Assembly (NCBI GenBank): GCA_000729835.1
Contig: JFHB01000011.1
Span: 1-64,000, forward strand
DNA length: 64,000 nt
Direction: 5' to 3'
DNA from: Atkinsonella hypoxylon
Lineage: Eukaryota; Ascomycota; Sordariomycetes; Hypocreales; Clavicipitaceae
The position numbers were made by a program, and so were the translations under genes. This document shows positions 1 to 11,784 of the stretch, in pieces (the first letter of the stretch is position 1; the number at the start of each line of letters is the position of its first letter). The notes below the pieces were generated by a model. It was not told the origin of the DNA and did no database searches. It saw nothing but the letters and a program-made list of their open reading frames with translations.

Positions 1-40
1 AATTAAAAAAAAATTTACGCTTAATTCTATTACACCAGTT

Positions 41-2054
41 TTATTTTCGTACAAGTTTGGCATTCTCCTCATCGCTGTCGTCATCAGAGAACTTATCTCC
101 CTCCTCGCCAACTGCAAAGACGGTCTCTCCCTCAATCGACTCCCGCGGGATGTTTCTGACAGGTGCCTGGTGCGATCCATTGACCTGAGCAGATGAAGCG
201 CTTGCGATGCCGGTGACTGGCGGAGGGTGACTCTGCGTCTTACCAATGTCATCTTCCTCGTCATCATCCCAATCGTCTGGAACACCGATATCACCAATCT
301 CGAAGTTGCCGTCATCGTCTTGGCCAATTTCGTCACTCATTGCAAACCGGCGATTGTTGGCGGTTGGTCGCCAGACGTATGCTATGAAGGCAACGTCCGC
401 GAAATATACAATATTCAGCCAACCGTCCAAGATGAACCATCTCGTCTTCCAGTGGGAGGGGACGAAATCGGGATCGTTTACAGAAGCGAAAGTGAAGCTG
501 GAAAAGAAGAAGAAAGCGAAGATGACAATGATGCTGGTGAGGATGGACCACCAAAGTTTTTTGTACATCGCCTCCTTTGCGTGCTGTTTTCGCTCCCGCA
601 AGTCCTTGAGTGTGAAATTAAGAGAATTGAGGGTCCACACGTAGAACGCTGTAAGTGTGCTTGCCAATGGAAGTACGATGAGCAGAACAAATGGGCCTTG
701 TGGAATAGTTAGTCGAACTGTCTGAGGCATGCAGCACTTCTACACTGCACTATCCGATATGATTTCCATACCTGCACTTTCGGGGGACACCATAAGACTG
801 GTGATGGAGTACACCAAACCGAAGATAAAGTGAGCTGCTGCGAGCCATCGAACGTAAATCATGGTGCGGCCAAGAGTCGGCTTGACAACTCCGTAGCCCA
901 TGCAAACAATAAGTAATAGAAAGAATGAAAACGAGTTTCTGGCAGCATTTAATATTCCCACTATTATGAGAAAGACCTTGGATCCCACAGCCGAGCCACC
1001 ATGATTTTGATAGTCTGTCTCACATTAGTAAAAATGTCTCTGGGAATTCCAGTTATGGAAGAAATGATACGAACCATAGTAACCCCAAGTGATGAGCATT
1101 TCGACCACAAGAAAGACGAGGATAGCTGTGATATAGTTTTGAACCGCCACTGTCCGATATTAGCATTGAAATCGTCACATGCTTACGGGACGAGATGGTG
1201 CTCTGAGACGTACGAATATCATGACGATGTTGGTAGTATAAGAATCCCCAGTACGATGCCATCAGAGCATATATGATGGACATGGCGCCATAGAACGGTA
1301 GTTTTGGGATCTGCGTGGCAGGCAATTCGCCGTAGGCGTTTCGGAATTCGACTACAGCTTTATACTTGTCAATCGTGAAGCCTTCTGTGACAACACAATA
1401 ATATCCTGTTTTCTTCACAGAATAATGCAAGGGGCTCGAGTCTTTTATATGGATGGCCTTTGTCAGAATAAGGGCATCTGACTTCTCGGTCGCATTCTGA
1501 GCTACGACGAACTCGCCGATATCAGTAGAATTGCACATTCCCGACTTGACAAAATCGTCAGTGCAGATTGGTAATTGCTTGAATATTGGAGCAATGAGTC
1601 AGTCTAACCTGTTGATCATCTTCTTGAGGGCGAGATTGCTACGGAATCCGCTTACCCGACTTCCAGGGACGTCATCCGGGATTCCAACCAAATCCTTGTC
1701 CTGCCACTTGAAGATAATCAGACTAACGATGGGATCGGTGCCTTCTGCTATGGTATCATTGAGGAATTTAACGAGGATGAATGGGTCGACAGGGCCACCC
1801 CAAGCGGTTCGGCTGTACATGCCTAAGACCAAGTCAGTATCAAGCAACTAGCAGAGAATCACTCGTGACGGAATGGGGGCGGCTAACCAGTGCAATATTG
1901 GCGTTTCTCGTTTGTCTCATCCTATAAAATAGATCGCCTTGTCAAGACTGAGCTGAGAATGGCATCAACTGTGCGAACTCACAATCGTGACCTCGAGTGC
2001 TGCCACTGTCCAGAAGGACAGGGCGAGGCCAAGGACCCCCAAGAAGCGCCTCAT
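41..2054 (-). CDS. PTM1/GPR107-type seven-transmembrane protein
   Basis: Seven exons are inferred on the minus strand: 2054-1983, 1921-1888, 1822-1656, 1577-1214, 1149-1075, 1014-772 and 717-41, giving 543 residues with consistent phases. The start encodes a signal peptide (MRRFLGVLGLALSFWTVAAL). A lumenal N-terminal domain with the family motif YCTGMYSRTAWGGPVDPF follows. Then comes a multi-TM region containing NAARNSFSFFLLLIVCMGYG and GPFVLLIVLPLASTLTAFYV. The C-terminus is a cytosolic tail rich in Asp and Glu (DDWDDDEEDD). This order matches the Lung 7-TM receptor family (yeast PTM1, animal GPR107/108), which acts in Golgi and endosomal membranes. The intron before the YQNHGG segment was chosen because reading through meets a stop. 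The gene is divergent from the cyclophilin gene, with 696 bases between starts. Family assignment is secure; the cargo or ligand is unknown. Confidence 0.9.
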
Positions 2055-2624
2055 GACGGGCAAGCGACAGCTGTAGCGCTGGCCCCTCTACTTTTTTCTC
2101 GAATCTAGCGATAGAATCTCTGAAGTGCAAAGCTTCGGGCGAGCACTGCTATGTCGGAAAGCAGGGCGTGGCGGCGCAAGTAAGATTGAGTCGCACGAGT
2201 TGTCTGTCCTTGGACGATGGCGGATGCAGCTATTTTAATGGGCGGGAATATGTGCAGAGAAAGAGCCCAAGTGCACTGCACGATGCCACCAGAAGGGGTC
2301 GCGATGCAGTAAGCGTACTGCTGTTGCGGCGAAGACGAGGGAGGGAATAATCAAGCTGTAGACCTGGAGGTTCTGCTACTTCTGGCCACGGAGAGAAGTG
2401 CACATGCATGGAGCCCAATCTGGCCGAATCTGGCAAGTACTCTGTACTTCACAATCAATCAATATTTATTGATATACAGTGCAGTCCTGCAGCTACCTCT
2501 CTACCTGTAGCTGGATAGGAGGAGAAACCAGGAGCTACACTGTAGTTACCATGCTCCCTAAGCAGAGGTGGCTAGCGGCAAGAACGTCATAGTTAAGGGA
2601 AGGACCAGAACACAGCTCCGGGCC

Positions 2625-2640
2625 GATAAGATAAGATAAG
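2625..2640 (+). promoter_or_regulatory. Triple GATAAG motif
   Basis: Three GATAAG motifs overlap head to tail by one base, about 110 bases upstream of the cyclophilin start. GATA factors (AreA/Nit2-type, SreA/Sre1-type) bind this core in filamentous fungi. The sequence does not show which factor, or whether any, binds here. Confidence 0.4.
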
Positions 2641-2644
2641 AAAC

Positions 2645-2683
2645 AAAGGTACCTAACAAAGGTACCTAACAGAGGTACCTAAC
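2645..2683 (+). repeat. 13-bp direct repeat, three copies
   Basis: Two identical copies and one copy with a single change of the unit AAAGGTACCTAAC are arranged without spacers. Each contains the palindrome GGTACC that recurs in intergenic DNA across the window. The block sits 67 bases before the cyclophilin ATG, so it may lie in the promoter or 5' UTR. Confidence 0.8.
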
Positions 2684-2750
2684 AGAGCCTGGCTTAACTA
2701 TTGATCCCGTCCAGGTAGTGGTATCGTCGGCCGACAACTTGCGAATCACC

Positions 2751-4642
2751 ATGGGCAAAGGAACCGACAAACTCTACGTAAGATCATTCCAGCACTCCTG
2801 CACATGCATCCCAGCTAACCCGCCCGCTATACCAGATCACCCATTCAGAGTGGTCATCCGCAGATGCATACTCGGCAAGCATAGGCGCCAGCGCGTCGTC
2901 GCGCAATACGTCCGTCCAGACACCCTTCCGCCGGCTCCCCTTCAACTTCTGCGCCGCAAGCCTCCAACCGTTCAAGAACCCCGTGTGCACGCCCGACGGC
3001 ACCATATTCGACGTAGAAGTCATCAGCGCATGGCTGGACAAGCACCCGAACCAGAACCCGGTCAATGGCAAAGAACTACATACAAAGGACCTGATAAAGC
3101 TCAACTTTGCGCGCAATGCAAGCTCAAATTCTCTTGGCGCTGGACTCGGCGACGGCCAGGGCGACTTGATCGATCCGGTCACGCACAAGATCTTCACCGA
3201 TAACACACACATCGTGGCCATCCGCCATGGTACGTACGCCAATGTATTTGCATGGGAGACGGTTGAGCGACTGAATGTCAAGGCCAAGGTGTGGCAGGAT
3301 CTGGTGGACGATGAGCCGTTCTCTCGCGCCGACATCATCACCTTGCAGGACCCGCAGAACGCAGCTAGTCGTAACCTCGAGCATTTCAAATACTTGAAGG
3401 ATGGAGAAGGAGCACAGTGGACGAGGGACCAAGAGGAGGAGCGCAACGCGAGCAACGTCAATACTGGTGCGCTGGGAAGCATGGGCGACAAGGTCATCAA
3501 GGCCAAGGCCGCTGTTGAAAGAGCACGCAAGGCCAGAGAGGCAAGCGGCGACGTCAATCGTAGCTCCGGTGCGATGGCTACTTCGGCAAACGCACTCACA
3601 AACCGGTCATCGACGATGGGATCCATGACGCAGCCAGTACTGAAGCGGGATAAGCCTGCCGCGAATGCTGCTGCTTACACCACTGGCAAAGCGGCGGCCA
3701 GTTTCACAAGCACAGGTCTAACGCCCGAGACAAGCGGCGAGCGAGCTTTGTTAACAGAAGAGGAATTCATGCTCAAGCCCAAGCGAGTGAAGACCAAGGG
3801 TTACGCCCGTATGGAGACCAACCTCGGCGACTTGACCATAGAGCTACACACAGACACCGCGCCTAGGGCAGTATGGAATTTCATCAAACTGGCCCAAACG
3901 GGCTATTACAAGGACGTCGCGTTTCACCGAAATATATCCAATTTCATGATCCAGGGAGGCGATCCCTCGGGAACAGGAAAGGGCGGCTCCAGCATATGGG
4001 GCAAATACTTCAACGATGAGCTCGATGGGCCTCTGACACATAACAGCAGGGGTATCCGTAAGTCCGATTTTGTTTCCTTTCGCAAAGCATACGTCCCAGC
4101 ACATAGACCGTGGCACAAACTAACTCGCTCATCTCTCCCACATAGTGTCCATGGCAAACAAGGGCAAGAATACCAATTCCAGCCAGTTCTTCATCACATA
4201 CAAGGCCACGCCCCACCTGGACCGCAAACACACAATATTCGGCCTCGTCGTCGACGGGCACAACGTTCTCACCAAGATGGAGGCAACCCCAACTGACGGA
4301 TCCAACAGACCCCTTCATGAGATTTCCATCAAGGACATAGTTGTGTTTGTAGATCCTTTTGCGGAGTTCCAGGCACAACAGAAGGCGCAGGAACGGCGGG
4401 AAAAGGAGCGGGAAGAGATTGAGCGCAAGGGCGGCACAGATGACGACAAAACTACCTGGACGGGCAAGAGGATACGGGAGGGCGGTACAATTGTGTTAGC
4501 GGAAGGAAAGGAGGGTGTGGGCAAATATCTCACCAAAGGCCCCGCGGGTACGGGGGACGAAGTCGTTGAAAATACGTGGGAGGAACCAGTGCGGAAGAAG
4601 GTGAAAGGGTCGGGCGGCTTTGGCAATTTTGATTGCTGGTGA
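2751..4642 (+). CDS. U-box peptidyl-prolyl isomerase (PPIL2/Cyp8 type)
   Basis: Three exons (2751-2777, 2836-4057, 4146-4642) encode 581 residues. The first exon codes MGKGTDKLY and the second resumes with ITHSEWSS, the expected N-terminus of this family. An N-terminal U-box-like region (NPVCTPDGTIFDVEVISAWL, then GDLIDPVTHKIF) is followed by a linker and a cyclophilin domain with VAFHRNISNFMIQGGDPSGT, ANKGKNTNSSQFFITYKATP and LDRKHTIFGLVVDG. Human PPIL2 and its fungal Cyp8 homologues are nuclear, associate with the spliceosome, and combine a ubiquitin-ligase-like U-box with a cyclophilin fold. The last intron falls inside the cyclophilin domain between GI and LSMANKGK. The C-terminal tail is Lys/Glu rich, then Gly rich. 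The catalytic-site RNISNFMIQGG stretch keeps the Arg and Phe typical of the family. Confidence 0.93.
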
Positions 4643-5174
4643 CGACGTCTAGCTGGAGTATAAACGGGATCAACAGCTAAGTAATTTTGCGAGTGAACGA
4701 GTACAACGCATGACAAAAAATGCATAGTCGCACTGAACTACCAAACTGGCGGAGACCATATCCCAATGAGTGCCACCCGCCTACACAACAAGACGGTATA
4801 TAGGGAAAGCTAGCCATATTAAATGGACATTAACTACTTAATCCGCAATATCTGACCTCGACTTACAGCATGAACAGCATAAATGCTATACTTGTGCTCC
4901 AGAGATAAGAAATAAGATCCTCGCCACACACATTTCAGCCGCAGCACTTTCTGTGATCTGGCGGGTGAATTTGACAAAATGCATATACATTCGCTGCTGA
5001 ACGTGGCTAATTGGCCCTAGAGGAAGACGTATACATGAAATCGCTCTGAAAAGCTGAGAAGATAATATAAATTCTGCGTTCAGGAAGCCTTGGTGAAAGC
5101 TTTCTCACATAAAAACAGTTTTGTCTGCTTACGTGCTTCAAATTGGGGCCATCAACTCCGACTCCTTACCTTCA
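4643..5174. other. Convergent intergenic region, no gene seen
   Basis: This is 532 bases between the 3' ends of the cyclophilin and Zn2Cys6 genes. It is moderately AT-rich and presumably contains both 3' UTRs and poly(A) sites. No ORF with family resemblance or RNA gene was recognised. Confidence 0.5.
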
Positions 5175-7239
5175 CTACACTATCATGGGCAATGCAGTAT
5201 CTGATAGGATGGGGAGCTTGGATGTAGGAATTTGGTCCCACAATAGGGTGTGAACTTGCTCCTTGACTGTATTAGAAACCACCCGAGCCTGTTCAAAACC
5301 AGTTTCTTGATAGATAGCTTCTAGCCTATCCAGGACATAAGCGAGGGTCTCTGGTGTGGTTGAAGATGACATGCCGAGCGTGTAAAGAGGCCAGATGATG
5401 GTGTGACTAGCCGTCGCTAATGTCAGGAATCGCTCGGCGCCTCGTTCATGCCCGCTTGATTGCGTCGGATCAAGTAGAGTCGGCTTGCGGGACGCGCTGG
5501 CGGTAGAGGAAGAAGCTGTACTGGCACCGGCGTCAGGTAATGCTTTTCTATCGGATGGGGAAAGAATTCGGTGTGGGAGCTGAGCAGTCGGCACGGGCGA
5601 GACGGCATGGCGGCCCTGCCTGTCGCGGATAATGTCCCTGCCGCTAATAATACCGAAATGTTGGGGCACACTAGATACAAATGCTTTACCGAGCACTTCT
5701 ATCAGCTTCATAGCTTTGACGAGATGTAGCTGGTGCTGGTATGACAAAGTGGTAGGGTCCTCCACGCTGCCACAAAGTACCTCAACAATGGTCTCCTGAA
5801 CGAGCATTCTCATGGTACGAATGCCATTCCAGGTTGTAGCTTGTGTTAGCCCACGATAGATGTGGCAGGTGTCGCCCAAGACGGCTGGATGAGGCCGCGT
5901 CAGCTTCGCTTGTCGGTAATACCAGCCAGGAGGCAGACTAGAGATGAGTGCCGAAAACTGATCCTCAACATCACACAGTCTCTTGACAATGGCGTCGACG
6001 CCAATCACCTTTCCAGATTTGATGTCATGCCGGACCTGTAGCGCGTTGTAAAGTGTGTCTACCACTCGCCATATCGGGCCGCTCGTGTCAGTCAGGTGCC
6101 ACAGCTCGTTTCGCAAGTCAACCATAGACTGTGGCATTGGGAGGCCACTGCGAATGCAACTGATGAGCACAGTATGACACAGCATGATGAACATTCTGGC
6201 CCCAGCCTTGGTCCGAAATTGAGCAGCACCCCTCATACTTGCCAGCGTGGCAGCACCATTCACATGGTCCTGCCATGCACTTATTGTTTGCGGGGTGCGG
6301 CCGGAAACAAACTCATAGGTGCCCAGGATGAGCACAGAAAGCATGGTGCTGTCTTTGAGGGCCTCCGTTGGGTTGCTAAGAGCTGCATTGGCAAGTCCCA
6401 GAGCAAGAGTGTAGCTCTGCCGTGCTCGGCGAAAAGACTCGGGACAGCGTGTGAGTTTCGATAAACTGGTGAGGCCAACTGCAGTCATGCTAGCGGTAAT
6501 ACAATCAGTCGAGTCACTGTGGAAAGTAGGCGGCGGTTTCCATACGTCGTAAATGAAATCGTAGTTCTGGTAGCAGCCATGATCGGTGGCGACATATCGA
6601 GCGAAGAAGAAGGCGATTCCACGTTCCTGTAAGGAATCTGTCGGGTTACAAGAAATTCCGGCGGTGTTGGCAGTTGTGAGAGCCGTCCAGCCATCGCTGT
6701 CGGATTTTCGACGCTGCTCCTCATCAAGGTCACTGTTACCAGATGCACTACTTCTTGCAACGCTTCGTCCCGCCGCTTCTCCAGGCGGAACTTCTTCACT
6801 GGATGGCGAGCTGTCGCTCAGAAATGGTCTAGGTTGACGAATGACTAGTGATGATGGCGAGACCTGCGAGGACCTCGACGGCCGGTCCGAGCTTGGAGGT
6901 GAATTTTGAGTAGCATTAGCTAGTCTGGCCTGAAGATTCTTGGTCCGTTTCCTCGTGGCAGTGGCCTTTTTGACGACATGGTGACTCTCATCTCGAAACA
7001 TGAGATCGACCATATTACGATATCCAGGACATTTTTGCTGCCTTCTCTCACACTGACCACAAGTCGGAATCCTTTGATCACACTGAGTTTTATCATACCA
7101 AAGTTTTAGCAATTACATGGACTGACGTCGACATACATAGAGATGCGAGATGCTGCCGCTCATTGGGGGGGAAACTCACCCGTACCTTACGGTCACGACA
7201 ATTTGAGCAGCCTTTAGAGGGCTTACCACAATAGACCAT
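5175..7239 (-). CDS. Zn2Cys6 binuclear-cluster transcription factor
   Basis: Two exons (7239-7180 and 7082-5175) encode 655 residues. The intron lies inside the zinc cluster between R20 and C21. Splicing gives C11-x2-C14-x6-C21-x6-C28-x2-C31-x6-C38 (CSNCRDRKVR joined to CDQRIPTCGQCERRQQKC), a canonical Gal4-type cluster. Unspliced reading frames lack the third cysteine spacing, which supports the chosen acceptor. A basic stretch (RKRTKN) and Ser/Pro-rich linker follow, then a long helical middle region (GIAFFFARYVATDHGC, LSVLILGTYEFVSG) typical of the Fungal_trans_2/DUF3468 group. It should bind DNA in the nucleus as a regulator; its target genes cannot be read from the sequence. The neighbours are not an obvious pathway cluster. 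Confidence 0.92.
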
Positions 7240-9335
7240 GGCAGAGACGTCCGAGTGGTAGTGTGTTCTTTTAGAAAGAAAGTAATGGAGCTTGAAGACT
7301 GCACCCAGACAGGGTCGGGCAAGAGGTAGTGGTGAGTCGAGGCGATTGCGCGTCTCACGTATGGACTGGGCTAAACGGAGCTGAAGCAAGGCTATCTATC
7401 GGAGGCGTCGCTATCATCAGACACACAGGCGCTGGCGAACTGTTATGAGGCCGTGCTGGAGTGAAAGAAATGCAGCATGTTTAATGTCCACTATCCCGTG
7501 CCGTGCGTGCATGAATGAGTGATGAGCAGCAAGTGGCAGTGGTTCAGGGGCCAAAGTATCACGGAGACGTCGATGGGATGACTGACGGAAGGGCATCAGA
7601 AAAGCACGAGCGGGAAGAAAATGGTTCTGGCGGTTGCGGAACGGGTAATATAGATGAAAATGAGTGCCGCCCGGGTCAGTGAAAATCATACAGGGTTGGT
7701 CCAGCAGGACATGCATAAGGACATGCAGCAAGATAACCACCACGCGAGAAACAGGCACGGTCTGAAGCCCATCACTCCGTCCGTCTCCCTCCATACGTCG
7801 TCGAGGGAAGGCGTCTGGTCTCCCGGTCCTGGGGAAGTGGCGTAATTATTAGATGGGGCATGTGCATGTGCTGACAAGTAAGAAGCCGGCCACTGTCGGG
7901 CCAGAAGGTAGGATGCGCCCCCCTGGTTGTTGCTGCCTCTTTCCTTGAATAATTGACAACCTTGAATTGACATCAAACTGATATGTCACCACTCGAACAA
8001 CATGAAGAAGGTGCACATGCGCTGCGACTCAAACGGCAGCAAACATGCAAAGTACTCCAGCAAACATGCAACTAGCGCCGGCACTCGTGCCCTGGTGCCA
8101 CCAATTTGCGGGTGACGCCAAGAGTGCGCTATCCCCTTAGTCGTCCGAAGGCAACGAGGTCACGGATCCACCCCATTTTCGATACTTCTCACGTACAGGT
8201 ACCTCTGAGCGCCCACAATACCTAGCTAACCCCTAGCCCCTTTAGTGGCATTCCTTATATAACGGTTTTTGCGATACCTTTAGAGGCTTGTTTTACTTAC
8301 AAGGGCTTTGAAAGCTGAGGAAATTAGGTTGTAAAGCTAGACGCGAAAGAGGCCTTTTAGCAAGGCTTGTGATGCAGGCAATGTACCTGCACTATTCCGT
8401 ACAGAAGGTGTGATATAGCTGATGTGTGCGATGTGCCTCTTTGTACAACTGGAAATTGCTAGTACTCCTATTACAGTGAGGTTCACACGTAAATTGAAGT
8501 ACCGTTGATACCCACATCGTTGTGATTAGTCAACTACTGGATTCGTGACCTCGTTGTTGCCGCCTACCTGGGTAGTCGGGTGACCCTTAATCCAGACTAG
8601 CTCCTATGTAACTAATTCTAAGTCCATAATCGGCTTTGAGTTAGGCCGCAGCATCGTGACACGCACCAACATCAGCAAGCCAACCACGTTGGCCGCCAAC
8701 AAACGGAGCAAGACTCCAATAGTCTACCCCACCTTTATCGCTTCCCGTACCGTTCGTGCTTGTGGTAGATTCATGTCTCCCGTCCTCCAAGGACCAGATA
8801 CAAGCAAAGGATCTTGCTATCTGGAGGGGGAAACGGGTCTGACCAGCCGACTCCAACTTTGGATGCGTGCATCTCGAAAAGGTGATGTGCTCAACCAATG
8901 ATATATGCATTCTGTAGGAGGCAATTCCTGGCATTAAGCATGCACTCCGACAATTTCCTGGCCCAATGGTCTACCAGCGGACTGTAAGTATGGCAAGGCG
9001 TGTTACCGATGCAGATGTGAACACAATCAGATTATGCAAAGCTTATCTGGTGTTCAAGACTGGGCCAAGACAGTAACTAGACTAGGTATGTAGTTACAGC
9101 AGTGTACGGAGTATCGACAGCCAGAATATACAAAACCATTACAAAGCAGCCCCGCATCAGCTGCACACTTCCGCCAATATACACGGCAATTCAGCCCAAC
9201 ATATGTACAGACACCAAAGGTTCATCCGAGGGCAAGCCCCCAAGAACTGGAGGTTGTAATTCTTTCTCTATCAAGAAGGAATGAAAAAAAGCATGAAAGA
9301 CAAAGAGGCGGTGACAGCGCAACGAGTCAGGAAAT
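7240..9335. other. Long intergenic region, no supported gene
   Basis: This is about 2.1 kb upstream of the Zn2Cys6 gene and downstream of the GH64 gene. Short ORFs occur on both strands, but none has a recognisable domain, a signal peptide with a credible continuation, or paired splice sites. A TACGGAGTA word occurs near 9104. The proximal part presumably holds the regulator's promoter. Confidence 0.5.
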
Positions 9336-10472
9336 TTACTCAGATAGCGGCTTGCCGACGCAAATAGTCAACTCTTGCGGATTTGGGTCATTCACGAAAC
9401 CAGACTGGTCTTTGCCAGAAGAAGGACCGACGTCATCATATGGGAAAGCGTAACCACGGCCCTGGACACTAACTTCGTGACAAATGCGCGAATAGTGGTT
9501 AGTCACCGCATCCCGATAGTATGAATCGATCTCCTCTCCATCGGGCTGCTTGTTGTTGATGAGCAGAGTGGATCGGTTGAAAGCAGCCGCGATGCGAGCT
9601 CCGATGTTGAGCATTTCTTGCGAAACCTCCGGACCACCAGCGAATGGACCAGTGCTGCAAGTAAATATGTCCGCGGCGGAGGGTTTCTCAAAAGAGCCCA
9701 CTCCGTCAAAAGTGAGCTTGCCATCCTTGACCCTGCCGATGGCATCTCCCCATTGGAATTGGGTGTTGACCCTGAGATCTTCTGATGTGTACTTGGTCCA
9801 GACAGAATCGACATATGATTGATAATAACCATAGAATAGGTTATTGACGAGAACGCCGCCGGAATTAGGACTCAACGCTCGCATAGGAGCACCCGAAGGT
9901 GATCGTATCACAAGCTTATCCCAGCCCTTTCCGTCGGCCTGGCTTTGGGCCGTCAGAGCAGCGCAAACCTTGTCCAGTCCATCGGAGGGCATACCAGGCA
10001 CGGCCTTGATCGTGCCATCTCCAGTCTTCAGTTGCAGAGACACGGGAAGACTGACGAAGTCGACGAAAGATATATTAGCGTACAGCTCTTGCTTGTTCCA
10101 GGTGAACTCGCAGAATGCCCAGTCGAGGTTGTAGTTGGGATCGGATGTGTTGGTGGCAGAAGGCTCGACGAGGGCGGGACCTGGGTTGATGAAAAAACTA
10201 AGGGGCTTGTCTCGACAGAACCAGATACGGGCACCAAACATGCGTGGAATAGAGATTGTTCGGGAAGTGCCAGATGAGCCGATGGCGATTGCGCAGTCAG
10301 CGTCGAGAGGTTGGAGAGTGCCGCTGGGGCTTGACGGACGGTAAGGGGTCTTGCCATCGGACCCGAGAATCAAGAGGCCTTGATCGTCTCGTCCAGTGAT
10401 GTGGGCATAGAGCTGCGCCGACGGGGTCTCGTTGCGCAGGACAACGTTGAGTTGGTTGAGTGTGGAAGCCAT
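9336..10472 (-). CDS. GH64 beta-1,3-glucanase / thaumatin-like protein
   Basis: A single exon encodes 378 residues from MASTLNQLNVV. It resembles glycoside hydrolase family 64 (laminaripentaose-producing beta-1,3-glucanase fold). The likely catalytic pair is E122 in AFCEFTWN and D138 in ISFVDFVSLP. These are 16 residues apart, the spacing I recall for the catalytic Glu/Asp pair of the bacterial GH64 enzyme. Other family-like stretches are FYGYYQSYVDSVWTKY and YAFPYDDVGPSSG. No classical signal peptide is visible from this start, although the substrate would be cell-wall glucan. The frame stays open upstream to an ATG at 10685 through a TA/TG microsatellite, giving a 449-residue version. I prefer the downstream ATG because the extension is repeat-encoded. 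Confidence 0.85.
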   Translation of the reverse strand: MASTLNQLNVVLRNETPSAQLYAHITGRDDQGLLILGSDGKTPYRPSSPSGTLQPLDADCAIAIGSSGTSRTISIPRMFGARIWFCRDKPLSFFINPGPALVEPSATNTSDPNYNLDWAFCEFTWNKQELYANISFVDFVSLPVSLQLKTGDGTIKAVPGMPSDGLDKVCAALTAQSQADGKGWDKLVIRSPSGAPMRALSPNSGGVLVNNLFYGYYQSYVDSVWTKYTSEDLRVNTQFQWGDAIGRVKDGKLTFDGVGSFEKPSAADIFTCSTGPFAGGPEVSQEMLNIGARIAAAFNRSTLLINNKQPDGEEIDSYYRDAVTNHYSRICHEVSVQGRGYAFPYDDVGPSSGKDQSGFVNDPNPQELTICVGKPLSE

Positions 10473-10519
10473 GTTGTCCTTGGCTGTCGCTGAGAAGCTG
10501 AAGACAAAGGGGGGGGCAG

Positions 10520-10523
<4 letters not shown>

Positions 10524-10580
<57 letters not shown>

Positions 10581-10581
10581 A
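10524..10581. repeat. (TA)n(TG)n compound microsatellite
   Basis: An uninterrupted TA dinucleotide run passes directly into a TG run. It lies about 50-110 bases upstream of the preferred GH64 start, so it probably falls in the promoter or 5' UTR. Read on the minus strand in the GH64 frame it encodes alternating Thr-His and Tyr-Ile. Confidence 0.95.
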
Positions 10582-11012
10582 TACGTGTGCGTGGTATCTC
10601 GTCGTGACTTGTAAAGTATCGAAGCAATTTTGACAAGTGTCTGGTGTAACGAGTACAAGCACGTAAGGAATGAGGAATAGAACATGGAAGCTTTTCCGGA
10701 TGCGCCTACACATTTATAGATCTTCCCCCGTCACAGCCGCATTCTCACGTCTCCCGACCAGTAGTAAGAACCGTTGGCCATCTTCAAGGTCGTCCGCGTG
10801 GTGACCATCAGCGAATGCCCCCGTCCACGTTGCTAATACTAGGTGCCATACGACGCCATGGTAGGCGAGGCTACCTGCCTAGGTAGGTAGGTAGGTAGGT
10901 AGCTCCATATCGAGGCAGATCCCTGGTGAGCAGTGGCCAGTTGACCACTTTGTCTCTCGCCCCTTGCGTCGTCTCAGGTGAAATCGAAGGTGTCAAGACG
11001 ATTGATGCGTCA

Positions 11013-11046
11013 TGGCCTCGAGATCGTGGCCTCGAGATCGTGGCCT
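11013..11046 (+). repeat. 14-bp tandem repeat
   Basis: The unit TGGCCTCGAGATCG occurs twice in tandem, followed by a partial third copy. It is a local duplication in the intergenic region, with no evident function. Confidence 0.8.
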
Positions 11047-11784
11047 GCTTGCGCGACCTAGTGGGCATTGAAGATGGAGAGAAGTGGCTGCTGGCTGACT
11101 CGCCCTCATGGCTCCCTCGCCTCCCTTCGCCTCCTTCGTCTTCCTCCCTGTTTCAGCCTCTTCTCTGTCTGCTGGGCTGGGTATTCATTTGATGAACTAA
11201 TGCTGTGCTATTACTCCGTACTCTGTAAACCCACTGTGCATGGAGACTACGACGCCCGGTTGGTTTGGGTTGGGTTCAAGCTGGCTCTCCGGCCTCAGGC
11301 CAAATCATACTTAACATCATAGATTAATCATCTGCTTAAACATGGGGCCGCCGTCAATCACAGTTGTCCAGGCTCCACCCTCTTCCTTAAAACGTGTGGC
11401 ACGGGATCATGTCTCAAAAACTTTAACCAATCTGTGGGGTACGGAATATTTCGCAACATGAAAGCATTTGATTCGATTATCTTTTCTACATCGCTCAACC
11501 TCCCGCATGGCACGTTCCATCTGCACCCGCCCAAGTGTAATCAGATGACATCCTACGCCACAGCTACATCACTTAATGACTCGTCTTCACGCTGTCATCA
11601 TTGTCATGAGAAGTCACTACATCTACATCCTATGACAGTCCAACCGTCCAAGCACAGACACGATTATTAATGTCGCGCACCGCTTGAGAGCCTTGTATTA
11701 CCATCATCCCGTGCACAAGCCGCCAATCTCGTCCCTTATCCCTGACCCTTTGAATGGCTGAAATTGGAGTATTCCATTTCAAAT

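Larger units (their letters stand above)
2055..2750. promoter_or_regulatory. Shared upstream region of PTM1-like and cyclophilin genes
   Basis: This 696-base region lies between two divergent start codons. It holds three overlapping GATAAG units (2625-2640) and three 13-bp direct repeats ending in GGTACCTAAC (2645-2683), both on the cyclophilin side. No coding potential is convincing. GATAAG is the core bound by fungal GATA factors; a regulatory role here is inference. Confidence 0.5.
10473..11784. other. Intergenic region between GH64 and GH16 genes
   Basis: This is about 1.3 kb containing the GH64 upstream region (microsatellite at 10524-10581), a run of GGTA repeats near 10879-10901, a 14-bp tandem repeat at 11013-11046 and the 3' flank of the GH16 gene. 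No ORF here shows family resemblance. Confidence 0.5.
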
